The translations under genes and the position numbers were made by a program. A stretch of DNA of 6,961 bases from an uncultured Candidatus Saccharibacteria bacterium. Lineage in GTDB: Bacteria > Patescibacteriota > Saccharimonadia > Saccharimonadales > Saccharimonadaceae. Shown piece after piece: positions 1 to 4,968 of the stretch (its first letter is position 1; every line of letters begins with the position of its first letter). The notes under the pieces were generated by a model that did no database searches, was not told the origin of the DNA, and worked only from the letters and a program-made list of their open reading frames with translations. The stretch is taken from contig CALHWA010000166.1 of NCBI GenBank assembly GCA_938036845.1, positions 1 to 6,961 on the forward strand, given 5' to 3'.

Positions 1-141
1 CCTAGGTGGCCGAACTGGCAACTCGGTAATGTCTGAGTCTCTCAATCTCATCGATTCTCACACTCAATCGGATGAAGCGATGAGAAGGTGAGGCTTAAAC
101 TAAGAAAGGAGGCTGAGGGCTTAGGAGTTAACCACTTGCCA
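1..141. other. Window-edge segment without a firm gene; some RNA-fold potential
   Basis: Apart from the weak open frame at 2-91, no gene is supported here. CTCA (41-44) and CTCATCG (47-53) can pair with CGATGAG (78-84) and TGAG (89-92), giving an interrupted 11-bp stem. CCTAGG (1-6) can pair with CTTAGG (120-125, one G-T wobble). ACTCGG (21-26) can pair with CTGAGT (33-38). A perfect Shine-Dalgarno-like AAAGGAGG lies at 105-112 but no start codon follows at a usable distance. A structured RNA cut by the window edge is possible, but I recognise no family. Confidence 0.2.
2..91 (+). CDS. Possible 3' end of an upstream gene (partial, unrecognised)
   Basis: The frame starting at base 2 is open from the window edge to a TGA at 89-91 and would encode 29 residues (LGGRTGNSVMSESLNLIDSH, then TQSDEAMRR). 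The other two plus-strand frames close within the first 36 bases. The peptide is hydrophilic and shows no recognisable domain, so it could be the C-terminus of a gene lying mostly outside the window, or chance. An open run of 30 codons is not strong evidence. No terminator with a T-run follows; the nearby bases 41-92 can instead fold as a stem (see findings). Confidence 0.22.
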   Translation, partial: LGGRTGNSVMSESLNLIDSHTQSDEAMRR

Positions 142-597
142 TTATTGCTGATTTAGCAGTGGATTTAATTCACGACAGAATTTCATACTACTTCGCTCAT
201 CGCGGACGCGAGGTGGGAGGAGTTTCGCGAGACTTCTGGCGTATGATTCGCCGCCGTCGGAGTCCGGTTGCTCATGACGTGTCACAGCTCCGTCTTGATA
301 ATAGAATTTCCACACATCGCAAAACCCGGATGGATGTTCGTGCTTCTTCTCACGGCAACTCACGCCAGCGTAGATTACCTCACTATTGTGAGCAAAAACG
401 TACGTTTTGCACATTTCACCCTGGCGGATCTGTGCCAGATAGCGTTCGGTCATTTGGCGTGCCGGTGCATCGTTGCCATATGCCAGGCCATCCGTCCACC
501 ACCAATAGACTGCGAACCCGCCCGCAACCAGTGCCAGAAACAGTACAAGGAGGATAAGTCGTTTAATGCGAATGCGCGGGAGAAATGGTAGCTTCAT
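142..597 (-). CDS. Small single-pass membrane protein with four-cysteine outer domain (hypothetical)
   Basis: I do not recognise this 151-residue protein. The N-terminus is basic (KLPFLPRIRIKR), followed by one hydrophobic helix at about residues 14-34 ending in YWWW, which fits an N-in anchor or uncleaved signal. The rest, about residues 35-151, is hydrophilic and should lie outside the membrane. It contains exactly four cysteines (63, 81, 93 and 141), an even number compatible with two disulfides, and aromatic-rich strand-like segments such as VWKFYYQDG. The frame stays open for 48 further codons upstream, but I chose the internal ATG at 597: it starts exactly at the basic-hydrophobic N-terminus, and a -10 candidate sits 6 nt before it. 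There is no Shine-Dalgarno. It is divergent from the DUF6624-type gene. Function unknown; I infer a role at the cell surface only from topology. Confidence 0.72.
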   Translation of the reverse strand: MKLPFLPRIRIKRLILLVLFLALVAGGFAVYWWWTDGLAYGNDAPARQMTERYLAQIRQGEMCKTYVFAHNSEVIYAGVSCREKKHEHPSGFCDVWKFYYQDGAVTRHEQPDSDGGESYARSLAKLLPPRVRDERSSMKFCRELNPLLNQQ

Positions 598-603
598 AAC
601 TAT

Positions 604-632
604 ACAATACCGCACAGTAAGGGATAATGCAA
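604..632 (-). promoter_or_regulatory. Candidate promoter of the four-cysteine membrane protein
   Basis: On the minus strand, TATTGT (604-609) is a -10 candidate 6 nt before the ATG. TTGCAT (627-632) is a weak -35 with a 17-bp spacer (3 of 6 consensus bases). Transcription would begin at or next to the A of the ATG, giving a leaderless mRNA. Confidence 0.4.
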
Positions 633-714
633 ATTTGCTTGCTATCAGTAATCGGCAACAATATCCGCGCCATGACCCTTCAGGCATGATAGGATAATGA
701 GAGTAATATATACG

Positions 715-733
715 TATAAAACCAAGGTAGAGT
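715..733 (+). promoter_or_regulatory. Candidate -10 elements for the DUF6624-type gene
   Basis: Two -10 candidates precede the ATG: TATAAA (715-720, 22 nt upstream) and TAGAGT (728-733, 9 nt upstream). TATAAA lies next to the palindrome TATACGTATA (709-718). Neither has a good -35, so the choice is open. Confidence 0.25.
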
Positions 734-742
734 ATATCCACT

Positions 743-1273
743 ATGAAATCAAAACAGTCACAACCTGATAGGCAATCATATCGTACCGCTATCCTCCGCT
801 ATGCCCAGCGCGATCAAGCGATGCGCCAGCAGTACTTAGTTGGTGGCGGGGCGTGGGATGCATCGCTCGATGCTGACTCGACTGAATTTTTGCGTACGAT
901 TGTGGCGGCAATTGGCTGGCCAACACTACGGATGGTGGGCAGTAAGGCTTCGACCGCGGCGTGGTTGTTACTACAGCATTCGCCAGATATCGACTTTATG
1001 GAGCACTGCCTTGAGCTAATGAAGGCAGCGCCACGTGGTGAGGTCGCGCTGCGTGATATCGCCTTCCTTGAAGACCGGGTGTGTTTGCTGCGTGGTCGGC
1101 CACAGATATATGGCTCGCAGTTTCAGGGGCGGGGTAAAACCCTTCGTCTCTATCCAGTCCAAGACACTGAGCGGCTTGATGAGCGTCGTGCAGCGATGGG
1201 TCTGCCGCCATTTGCAGAGTATGAAAAGCAGATTCGTCAGATGTATGGTAATGAGCCGCCAGCTGCCAGATAA
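743..1273 (+). CDS. DUF6624-type protein
   Basis: This 176-residue soluble protein matches my recollection of the DUF6624 family. Typical features are the GWPT...VG block at residues 58-66, AAWLLLQHSPD at 72-82, the arginine-containing LEDRVCLLRGRPQ block at 109-121 followed by YGSQF at 123-127, and a C-terminal segment with DERRAAMGLPP and a following AEY. The family's function is not known to me; members occur scattered in bacteria as stand-alone proteins. There is no signal peptide or membrane segment, so it is cytoplasmic. The ATG at 743 has no good Shine-Dalgarno: AAGG at 724-727 is 15 nt away, too far to be convincing. It is divergent from the membrane protein on its left and converges on dedA, with a shared terminator at 1317-1350. 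Confidence 0.8.
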   Translation: MKSKQSQPDRQSYRTAILRYAQRDQAMRQQYLVGGGAWDASLDADSTEFLRTIVAAIGWPTLRMVGSKASTAAWLLLQHSPDIDFMEHCLELMKAAPRGEVALRDIAFLEDRVCLLRGRPQIYGSQFQGRGKTLRLYPVQDTERLDERRAAMGLPPFAEYEKQIRQMYGNEPPAAR

Positions 1274-1316
1274 GAGGTATAGGGCAAAAATCTCGGATAG
1301 TCGAACAAGACAAAAT

Positions 1317-1350
1317 AAAAGAGCCAGCTGCTCATGCGCTGACTCTTTTT
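1317..1350. terminator. Bidirectional intrinsic terminator between DUF6624-type gene and dedA
   Basis: AAAAGAGCCAGC (1317-1328) pairs with GCTGACTCTTTT (1338-1349) with a single C-A mismatch; the loop is nine bases. On the plus strand the stem ends in TTTTT (1346-1350), and on the minus strand the reverse complement of the A-run gives TTTT. It therefore serves both convergent genes, 44 nt after the plus-strand stop and 21 nt after the dedA stop. Confidence 0.88.
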
Positions 1351-1370
1351 ACACAAATAGTATGAGAAGG

Positions 1371-2039
1371 TTATTTCTTCGTTCGTTTGCCCTTACTGAG
1401 TAGGACAGAAAATTGGTACTTGAGCTTATCACGGGTTGATTGTTGCTTAAGTGCATGGATGACCATTGGTGCAACGGAGATAAGGATGATAATAATTGCA
1501 GCGACCTCAATATTAACCCCAGCCCCAGTAAGGATTTCGCCTGCAAAGTAGCCAAGATAAGTGAATATGGCGGCCCATAGCGCACCCCCGACGATATTAA
1601 ACAAGAGGAACGTATTGTAGTGCATCTTGCTGGCACCAGCGACAATTGGGGCAAAGGTGCGCACAATGGGCACAAAGCGCGCCAGGACGATGGTTAGTGA
1701 GCCATGCTTTTGGTAAAATTGCTCGGCCTGCTCGAGGTATTTTTTCTTAAAGAAGCGCGAGTTGGGCTTGAGAAAAAGCTTGCGCCCGACTTTGTGACCA
1801 AAGGCGTAGCCAGTGCTATCGCCCAGGATTGCCATAAGAGCGATCGCTGCAACAAAGAGATGAATATTGAGTGGGTGGCCAAACAGGCGAAGGATCTCTT
1901 GATTTACCATATAGCCTGCCGTAAAGAGTAGACTATCCCCTGGCAAGACAAAACCAATCAAGAGGCCAGACTCTGCATAGACCACGAGCAAAACCGCGGC
2001 AATGCCGAGGCCAGTAATTGCATGTATAAGTGATTCCAT
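1371..2039 (-). CDS. DedA-family (SNARE-associated/VTT) integral membrane protein
   Basis: At 222 residues this is normal length for DedA proteins, polytopic membrane proteins of the VTT superfamily. Some members act as flippases recycling undecaprenyl phosphate or phosphatidylethanolamine, and others affect membrane homeostasis and proton-dependent drug resistance. Visible hallmarks are YAESGLLIGFVLPGDSLLF at 21-39 with the acidic pair E23 and D35 expected in the re-entrant region, GDSTGYAFGHKVG at 73-85, and the signature RFVPIVRTFAP at 121-131 with arginines 121 and 127. Hydrophobic stretches lie at about 8-42, 60-80, 140-168 and 176-197. The C-terminus is strongly basic (SKGKRTKK), consistent with a cytoplasmic tail. 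The exact lipid substrate cannot be read from sequence. The ATG at 2039 has no Shine-Dalgarno but sits 8 nt after a -10. It is divergent from the bL25 gene. Confidence 0.93.
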   Translation of the reverse strand: MESLIHAITGLGIAAVLLVVYAESGLLIGFVLPGDSLLFTAGYMVNQEILRLFGHPLNIHLFVAAIALMAILGDSTGYAFGHKVGRKLFLKPNSRFFKKKYLEQAEQFYQKHGSLTIVLARFVPIVRTFAPIVAGASKMHYNTFLLFNIVGGALWAAIFTYLGYFAGEILTGAGVNIEVAAIIIILISVAPMVIHALKQQSTRDKLKYQFSVLLSKGKRTKK

Positions 2040-2047
2040 CGCGCTTT

Positions 2048-2056
2048 AGTATACCA
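2048..2056 (-). promoter_or_regulatory. Extended -10 promoter of dedA, near-leaderless
   Basis: On the minus strand TGG-TATACT (2056 to 2048) is an extended -10 element lying 8 nt before the dedA ATG. No convincing -35 is seen at 17 bp. The start of transcription should fall within one or two bases of the ATG, and no Shine-Dalgarno is present. Confidence 0.6.
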
Positions 2057-2090
2057 TACTTTGCTCGGGGAAGGGAGTTCTTTGCTGCTT

Positions 2091-2120
2091 TTGGCTCACC
2101 TGGCACAAAAATGTTATACT
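2091..2120 (+). promoter_or_regulatory. Promoter of the bL25 gene
   Basis: TTGGCT (2091-2096, 4 of 6 consensus) and TATACT (2115-2120) are separated by 18 bp, and TG at 2112-2113 adds an extended -10. Transcription should start near 2127, leaving a leader of about 42 nt. The bases after the -10 (AAAGAGGCA) resemble those after the -10 of the hydrolase promoter at 4919 (ATAGAGGCA). Confidence 0.65.
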
Positions 2121-2140
2121 AAAGAGGCAATATTACTTAA

Positions 2141-2164
2141 CTCCGGAAACATATCCGAAAGGAG
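2141..2164 (+). promoter_or_regulatory. Shine-Dalgarno of bL25 inside a possible hairpin
   Basis: AAAGGAG (2158-2164) is a strong Shine-Dalgarno 4 nt from the ATG at 2169 and decides this start over upstream in-frame ones. CTCC (2141-2144) can pair with GGAG (2161-2164), stacked on GGA (2145-2147) with TCC (2154-2156) around an AACATA loop, so the ribosome binding site could be masked. Confidence 0.5.
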
Positions 2165-2168
2165 AACT

Positions 2169-2867
2169 ATGGGAGATAAGATAACACTAAGGATCGAGAC
2201 GCGATCAATTCATGGCAAGAAAGTTCGCCAATTGCGCCGCCAAGGCATAACGCCAGCGGTGGTGTATGGTGCTGGTATGGAGGCTGCTGATGTGCAGGCA
2301 CCAAGCGGTGAAGTGGCAAAGGTTGTGGCCGCAGCTGGCCGCCACACACCGATTCATTTGACAGGGGTTAAGCGGCGCATTGCGCTTATCAAAAGTATCG
2401 ATTACGACCCAACACGAGTGGGTGCGATTCGCCACATTGCCCTGCATGCAGTGCGCGCAGACGAGCCCGTTACGGCGGAGGTGCCCGTGCGCCTCGTTGG
2501 CATGGGTGAGTCTGAGGCTGAGAAGAATGGACTGGTCGTGCTGCAAGCGATCGAGAAGGTCGAGGTGAAGGCCTTGCCGATGGACTTGCCTGAGGCGCTT
2601 GATGTGTCGGTGCTTGGTCTAGCCAGTGAGGGTGACCGCGTGACAGTGGGCGACATTACACTGCCTGAGGGTGTTGAACTGGTCGAGCATGACGATGGCC
2701 GTGAAGGTACTGCCGATGATGACGTGACGGTGAAGGATCTCGTTATTGCGAGCGCCTACGAGCCAAGTGCCCTTGCTGCCGCCAACGAAGCCGCCGCTGG
2801 TGCTGCCGAGAGCGCGGATGCGGAGGATGTTGCGGCCGAGCAGGGTAGCGACGATGCAGCAGCATAG
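2169..2867 (+). CDS. rplY: Large-subunit ribosomal protein bL25, CTC/TL5 two-domain form
   Basis: bL25 binds 5S rRNA in the central protuberance of the 50S subunit; the long form with an added domain is called CTC or TL5. The 232-residue protein has the N-terminal L25 barrel at about residues 1-98, opening with KITLRIETRS and containing GKKVRQLRRQGITPAVVYGAG, then the TL5-type beta domain at about 99-195 (AEVPVRLVG, LPEALDVSVLGLASEGDRV, LPEGVELVE). A low-complexity tail of alanine and acidic residues fills about 200-232, as in many long L25 proteins. The frame remains open upstream, but the ATG at 2169 is chosen because AAAGGAG precedes it and the L25 domain begins immediately. It is monocistronic, between its own promoter and the terminator at 2907-2940. 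Base composition is higher in GC than in the right part of the window. Confidence 0.95.
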   Translation: MGDKITLRIETRSIHGKKVRQLRRQGITPAVVYGAGMEAADVQAPSGEVAKVVAAAGRHTPIHLTGVKRRIALIKSIDYDPTRVGAIRHIALHAVRADEPVTAEVPVRLVGMGESEAEKNGLVVLQAIEKVEVKALPMDLPEALDVSVLGLASEGDRVTVGDITLPEGVELVEHDDGREGTADDDVTVKDLVIASAYEPSALAAANEAAAGAAESADAEDVAAEQGSDDAAA

Positions 2868-2906
2868 CACCTAGCGAGCAGTACTTACAAGAGAGCAATC
2901 AATCAT

Positions 2907-2940
2907 AAAAGAAACCAGTCGTGTGAGGCTGGTTTCTTCT
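2907..2940. terminator. Bidirectional intrinsic terminator between bL25 gene and SDR
   Basis: AAGAAACCAG (2909-2918) pairs perfectly with CTGGTTTCTT (2929-2938); T2919-G2928 and C2920-G2927 can extend the stem, leaving a six-base loop. The plus strand ends in TTTCTTCT, and the minus strand continues into TTTCTTTT. It serves both convergent genes. Confidence 0.85.
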
Positions 2941-2967
2941 GCTATGCCGGCCGTAATTATGCAGCCG

Positions 2968-3768
2968 TTACACCGCGAGGAATCCGCCATCTACCACAAT
3001 CTCCGCCCCATTGACGTACTGGCTCATCGGCGTACCAAGCCACAACGCAGTGCAAGCAACGTCGTCGGGCTGGCCCAGATTCTTGGCAGGAAGGCGAAGG
3101 TTATAGGTGAGGCCAGTCTTGATGATGGAGAAGTCGAGCTTCTTGAGCGCTGCAAGCCCCATCTTCTGAGCACCTGGTGTGCTGATGCCGCCCGGCAAGA
3201 TGGTATTGATCTTCCAGCCACTCCGCCCAAAGTCTTTGACGAGCCCGCGGCTCAGCGCAAGGACGCTGGCTTTGCTCATGGCGTAGAGCGTCATGTCGTA
3301 GGTCATGCCTTTGAGGGCTTCGATGGAGCTGATGTTAATGATAGTACCTGGTGCTGTGCGGCGAGCAATCATTTCTTGACACATGGTGAGCACGGCCCAA
3401 GTGTTGATCTGCATTGTTTTGTCGAAGGTTGCCTGATCGATATTAGCGAGCTTGACTGGCGCAAAAATACCAGCGTTATTGATGAGGATGTCTGGCGTTG
3501 GGGTGATATCGCGCCACAGCGCGGTGATAGCACCATTATCGGAGAGGTCGACGATGTACGTTGTGACGGCAGCGTCAAATTGCTCGCGCAGCTCAGTAGC
3601 GGTCTGCTGCAATGCGTCGGCATCGCGATCAACGAGCTGGAGGGCAGCACCAGCCTCGGCATAGCGCCATGCGATCGCCTTGCCAATGCCCATCGCGGCA
3701 CCAGTGACGAGTACCGTCTTGCCGGTCAGTTTCAGTAATTCGTGCAGGGGAGTTGGATGTGTTGTCAT
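2968..3768 (-). CDS. Short-chain dehydrogenase/reductase (classical SDR, NAD-type)
   Basis: The 266-residue length and motif order are those of a classical SDR, a soluble tetrameric or dimeric oxidoreductase acting on alcohols, sugars or ketones. Visible motifs are the dinucleotide-binding TGAAMGIG (22-29), D47 in LVDRD at the end of the second strand (an acidic residue that usually favours NAD over NADP), NNAG (97-100), N122, S147-S148, and the catalytic pair Y162 and K166 in YAMSK. There are 14 positions between S148 and Y162, one more than the FabG spacing. The C-terminus ends with the usual DGG (DGGFLAV). Substrate cannot be assigned; similar proteins are named glucose 1-dehydrogenase or 3-oxoacyl reductase on weak grounds. 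The ATG lacks a Shine-Dalgarno but lies 6 nt after a TATACT. It is monocistronic. Confidence 0.93.
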   Translation of the reverse strand: MTTHPTPLHELLKLTGKTVLVTGAAMGIGKAIAWRYAEAGAALQLVDRDADALQQTATELREQFDAAVTTYIVDLSDNGAITALWRDITPTPDILINNAGIFAPVKLANIDQATFDKTMQINTWAVLTMCQEMIARRTAPGTIINISSIEALKGMTYDMTLYAMSKASVLALSRGLVKDFGRSGWKINTILPGGISTPGAQKMGLAALKKLDFSIIKTGLTYNLRLPAKNLGQPDDVACTALWLGTPMSQYVNGAEIVVDGGFLAV

Positions 3769-3774
3769 GTCATT

Positions 3775-3783
3775 AGTATAGCA
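3775..3783 (-). promoter_or_regulatory. Extended -10 promoter of the SDR gene, leaderless
   Basis: On the minus strand TGC-TATACT (3783 to 3775) is an extended -10 lying 6 nt before the ATG (3768). The predicted transcription start is the A of the ATG itself. No good -35 is seen. Confidence 0.62.
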
Positions 3784-3847
3784 TAACCAGTATGACTCGG
3801 GTTAGTTATATTTATTGCAAGAGTTTACATCTTAGACGTTGAGCTCT

Positions 3848-3952
3848 ATGCGTATAATATACGAGTTGATATTTCTCAAGTGGATTGATTTCTTAAAACG
3901 AACACTGGCAGCAGGGGATGCTCGCACTGAGCAGATAGGGTTTGGAAAATAA
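3848..3952 (+). CDS. Candidate 34-residue small ORF upstream of fur
   Basis: ATG at 3848 to TAA at 3950-3952 encodes 34 residues: a hydrophobic, aromatic start (MRIIYELIFLKWIDFLKR) that could form an amphipathic or membrane helix, then a polar tail ending in GFGK. There is no good Shine-Dalgarno and no leaderless-type -10 at 6-8 nt. The TATAAT at 3853-3858 lies inside the ORF, so a transcript from it would begin after the ATG. I do not recognise it; it may be a gene relic or chance. Confidence 0.15.
   Translation: MRIIYELIFLKWIDFLKRTLAAGDARTEQIGFGK
3851..3863. promoter_or_regulatory. Perfect -10 TATAAT inside a 13-bp palindrome
   Basis: CGTATA (3851-3856), a central A (3857) and TATACG (3858-3863) form a perfect palindrome containing TATAAT (3853-3858). 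No -35 at 16-18 bp is convincing. It could start a short RNA or a long fur leader, or be a protein-binding site. Downstream, TGCTC (3919-3923) can pair with GAGCA (3929-3933). Confidence 0.25.
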
Positions 3953-3965
3953 TCGAAGAAAAGCA

Positions 3966-3994
3966 TTGTCTTTTTATTGTAAATCAATTACAAT
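3966..3994 (+). promoter_or_regulatory. Promoter of the fur-trx operon
   Basis: TTGTCT (3966-3971, 4 of 6 consensus) and TACAAT (3989-3994) are separated by exactly 17 bp. The -10 ends 6 nt before the ATG at 4001, so transcription should begin at the start codon. The spacer and -10 are overlapped by the inverted repeat at 3975-3995. Confidence 0.7.
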
Positions 3995-3995
3995 A
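3975..3995. promoter_or_regulatory. Putative Fur/PerR-type operator (perfect inverted repeat)
   Basis: TATTGTAA (3975-3982) and TTACAATA (3988-3995) are perfect inverted repeats around the 5-bp spacer ATCAA. AT-rich dyads of about this size are usual for Fur-superfamily operators. The site covers the spacer and -10 of the fur promoter, so bound protein should block RNA polymerase; I infer autorepression of fur and trx. Confidence 0.68.
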
Positions 3996-4000
3996 GCTGC

Positions 4001-4402
4001 ATGGAGCAAGTAGTACAGCGCCGGACGACGAAATACACCGATCGAGTGATCGCGATTCTTCGTCAGCTGCAGCATGCCACCAACGCCGAGATTGCGGCCG
4101 CACTACGCCACGACTACCCCCGTGTCAGTGCGACCACCGTGCATCGCATCACCCAGCGGTTGCAGGCGGACGGAGTGATTGGCTTGGCACCAGCAACGGC
4201 GCACGGCTGCCTGCGCTACGATAGCAATCCTGTGCCGCATGACCACTTTGTCTGCAGCTCTTGCGACGGCCTGCACGATATCACCATCGCGCCAGCGCTG
4301 CGGCATGAGCTTGCGCGGCAGGTAGTAGACTGCCTCGTCGATGGGCCGCTCATCATTACTGGCACATGCCACCCCTGTCATCACGATAATCATAATTCAT
4401 AA
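4001..4402 (+). CDS. Fur-family metalloregulator (Fur/PerR-like transcriptional repressor)
   Basis: This 133-residue protein has the two-domain Fur layout. The winged-helix DNA-binding domain spans about residues 10-75, with recognition helix SATTVHRITQRLQADGVI (43-60). The dimerisation and metal-binding domain carries HDHFVCSSCDGLHDI (80-94) and TCHPCHHD (122-129). C85, C88, C123 and C126 form the two CxxC pairs of the structural zinc site. H80, H82, H92 and D93 are candidates for the regulatory metal site, with H68 and D74 also possible. Whether it senses iron, zinc, manganese or peroxide cannot be decided by eye; the pairing with thioredoxin makes a PerR-like redox role attractive. The ATG has no Shine-Dalgarno and lies 6 nt after a -10, suggesting leaderless translation. 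Its stop overlaps the Shine-Dalgarno of the thioredoxin gene. Confidence 0.93.
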   Translation: MEQVVQRRTTKYTDRVIAILRQLQHATNAEIAAALRHDYPRVSATTVHRITQRLQADGVIGLAPATAHGCLRYDSNPVPHDHFVCSSCDGLHDITIAPALRHELARQVVDCLVDGPLIITGTCHPCHHDNHNS

Positions 4403-4406
4403 GGAG
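4401..4406 (+). promoter_or_regulatory. Shine-Dalgarno of thioredoxin, overlapping the fur stop codon
   Basis: AAGGAG at 4401-4406 lies 8 nt before the ATG at 4415 and begins within the fur TAA (4400-4402). This arrangement indicates one transcript and probable translational coupling. Confidence 0.85.
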
Positions 4407-4414
4407 AAAAAATC

Positions 4415-4744
4415 ATGGCACTATACAATACCACTACCAAGCAAGAATTTGAGGAGCATGCTCTTCAGAGTGAGCGGCCAGTGCTGGTCGACTTTTGGGC
4501 ACCGTGGTGCCCACCGTGCCGCGCAATGGCACCACTGCTTGAGCAGATTGTTGAAGAGACGGAGTTCGACGTTGTCAAGGTTGATACCGAAGCAAGCCAA
4601 GACAATGCAGAGCTTGCCCTGCAGCACCAAGTGCAGAGTATCCCCAACATGAAGATCTTCAAGAGCGGTGCTGTGGTGGCAGAACTGGTCGGCATGAAGC
4701 CAAAGCAAGTGCTGATCGACGCTCTCAAGCAAGCAGACGCTTAA
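4415..4744 (+). CDS. trxA: Thioredoxin with CPPC active site
   Basis: At 109 residues this is a normal-length cytoplasmic thioredoxin, a dithiol-disulfide reductase for protein substrates. The core VLVDFWAPWCPPCRAMAPLL (23-42) has the catalytic cysteines C32 and C35, with the conserved buried D26. The cis-proline is P77 in SIPNMKIF. The usual WCGPC is replaced by WCPPC, so glycine 33 is proline; CPPC thioredoxins exist but are uncommon, and changes between the two cysteines are known to shift redox potential. There is no signal peptide. It is the second gene of the fur-trx operon, 12 nt after fur, and should share the leaderless fur transcript and its operator. The recycling thioredoxin reductase is not in this window. 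Confidence 0.95.
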   Translation: MALYNTTTKQEFEEHALQSERPVLVDFWAPWCPPCRAMAPLLEQIVEETEFDVVKVDTEASQDNAELALQHQVQSIPNMKIFKSGAVVAELVGMKPKQVLIDALKQADA

Positions 4745-4769
4745 ATCACTTTACCAACAGATTCCCCTC

Positions 4770-4798
4770 AGGACCAGCACAGATGTGTTGGTCCTTTT
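4770..4798 (+). terminator. Intrinsic terminator of the fur-trx operon
   Basis: AGGACCAGCAC (4770-4780) pairs with GTGTTGGTCCT (4785-4795) with one G-T wobble; the tight loop is about four bases, and TTTT follows (4795-4798). It lies 26 nt after the trx stop. Confidence 0.88.
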
Positions 4799-4918
4799 GT
4801 TATGGAGTGTTGTTGCTTTCGCTAGCAGCAAGCCCATTAAGCTGGTTTGTCTATTGCTGGATCAAATAACTCTAGGTAGGAGTGCAAGGTAAAAAGTAGA
4901 TAATCACAACATATCTGG

Positions 4919-4959
4919 TATACTATAGAGGCACAAGCAATAGGTAAAACTAACAAGGA
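4919..4959 (+). promoter_or_regulatory. Promoter and ribosome binding site of the BAAT-like hydrolase
   Basis: TGG-TATACT (4916-4924) is an extended -10; no good -35 is seen at 17 bp. Transcription should start near 4931, giving a leader of about 38 nt. AAGGA (4955-4959) is a Shine-Dalgarno 9 nt before the ATG at 4969, so this gene is leadered. Confidence 0.6.
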
Positions 4960-4968
4960 AATAGTGTC

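Noticed and set aside
105..112. Perfect Shine-Dalgarno-like AAAGGAGG
   Set aside because: No ATG, GTG or TTG follows at 4-12 nt on the plus strand; the frames soon close.
1..126. tRNA-like gene: acceptor-like pairing of 1-6 with 120-125 and a CT-CTC-AA anticodon-like loop at 39-45
   Set aside because: The total length is about 127 nt, there is no TTCRA-type T-loop, the D-arm is misplaced and the anticodon stem has a T-T mismatch. Pairing is probably coincidental.
159..591. Two plus-strand ORFs antisense to the membrane protein gene
   Set aside because: They overlap a better-supported minus-strand gene, and their translations show no domain or sensible composition.
2923..3738. Long plus-strand ORF of 271 codons antisense to the SDR
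   Set aside because: It is the mirror of the SDR gene, which carries complete SDR motifs; the antisense product has no recognisable features.
4810..4831. Hairpin TTGTTGCT/AGCAGCAA downstream of the fur-trx terminator
   Set aside because: An 8-bp stem with one wobble, no T-run and no nearby gene to act on; a strong terminator already lies upstream.
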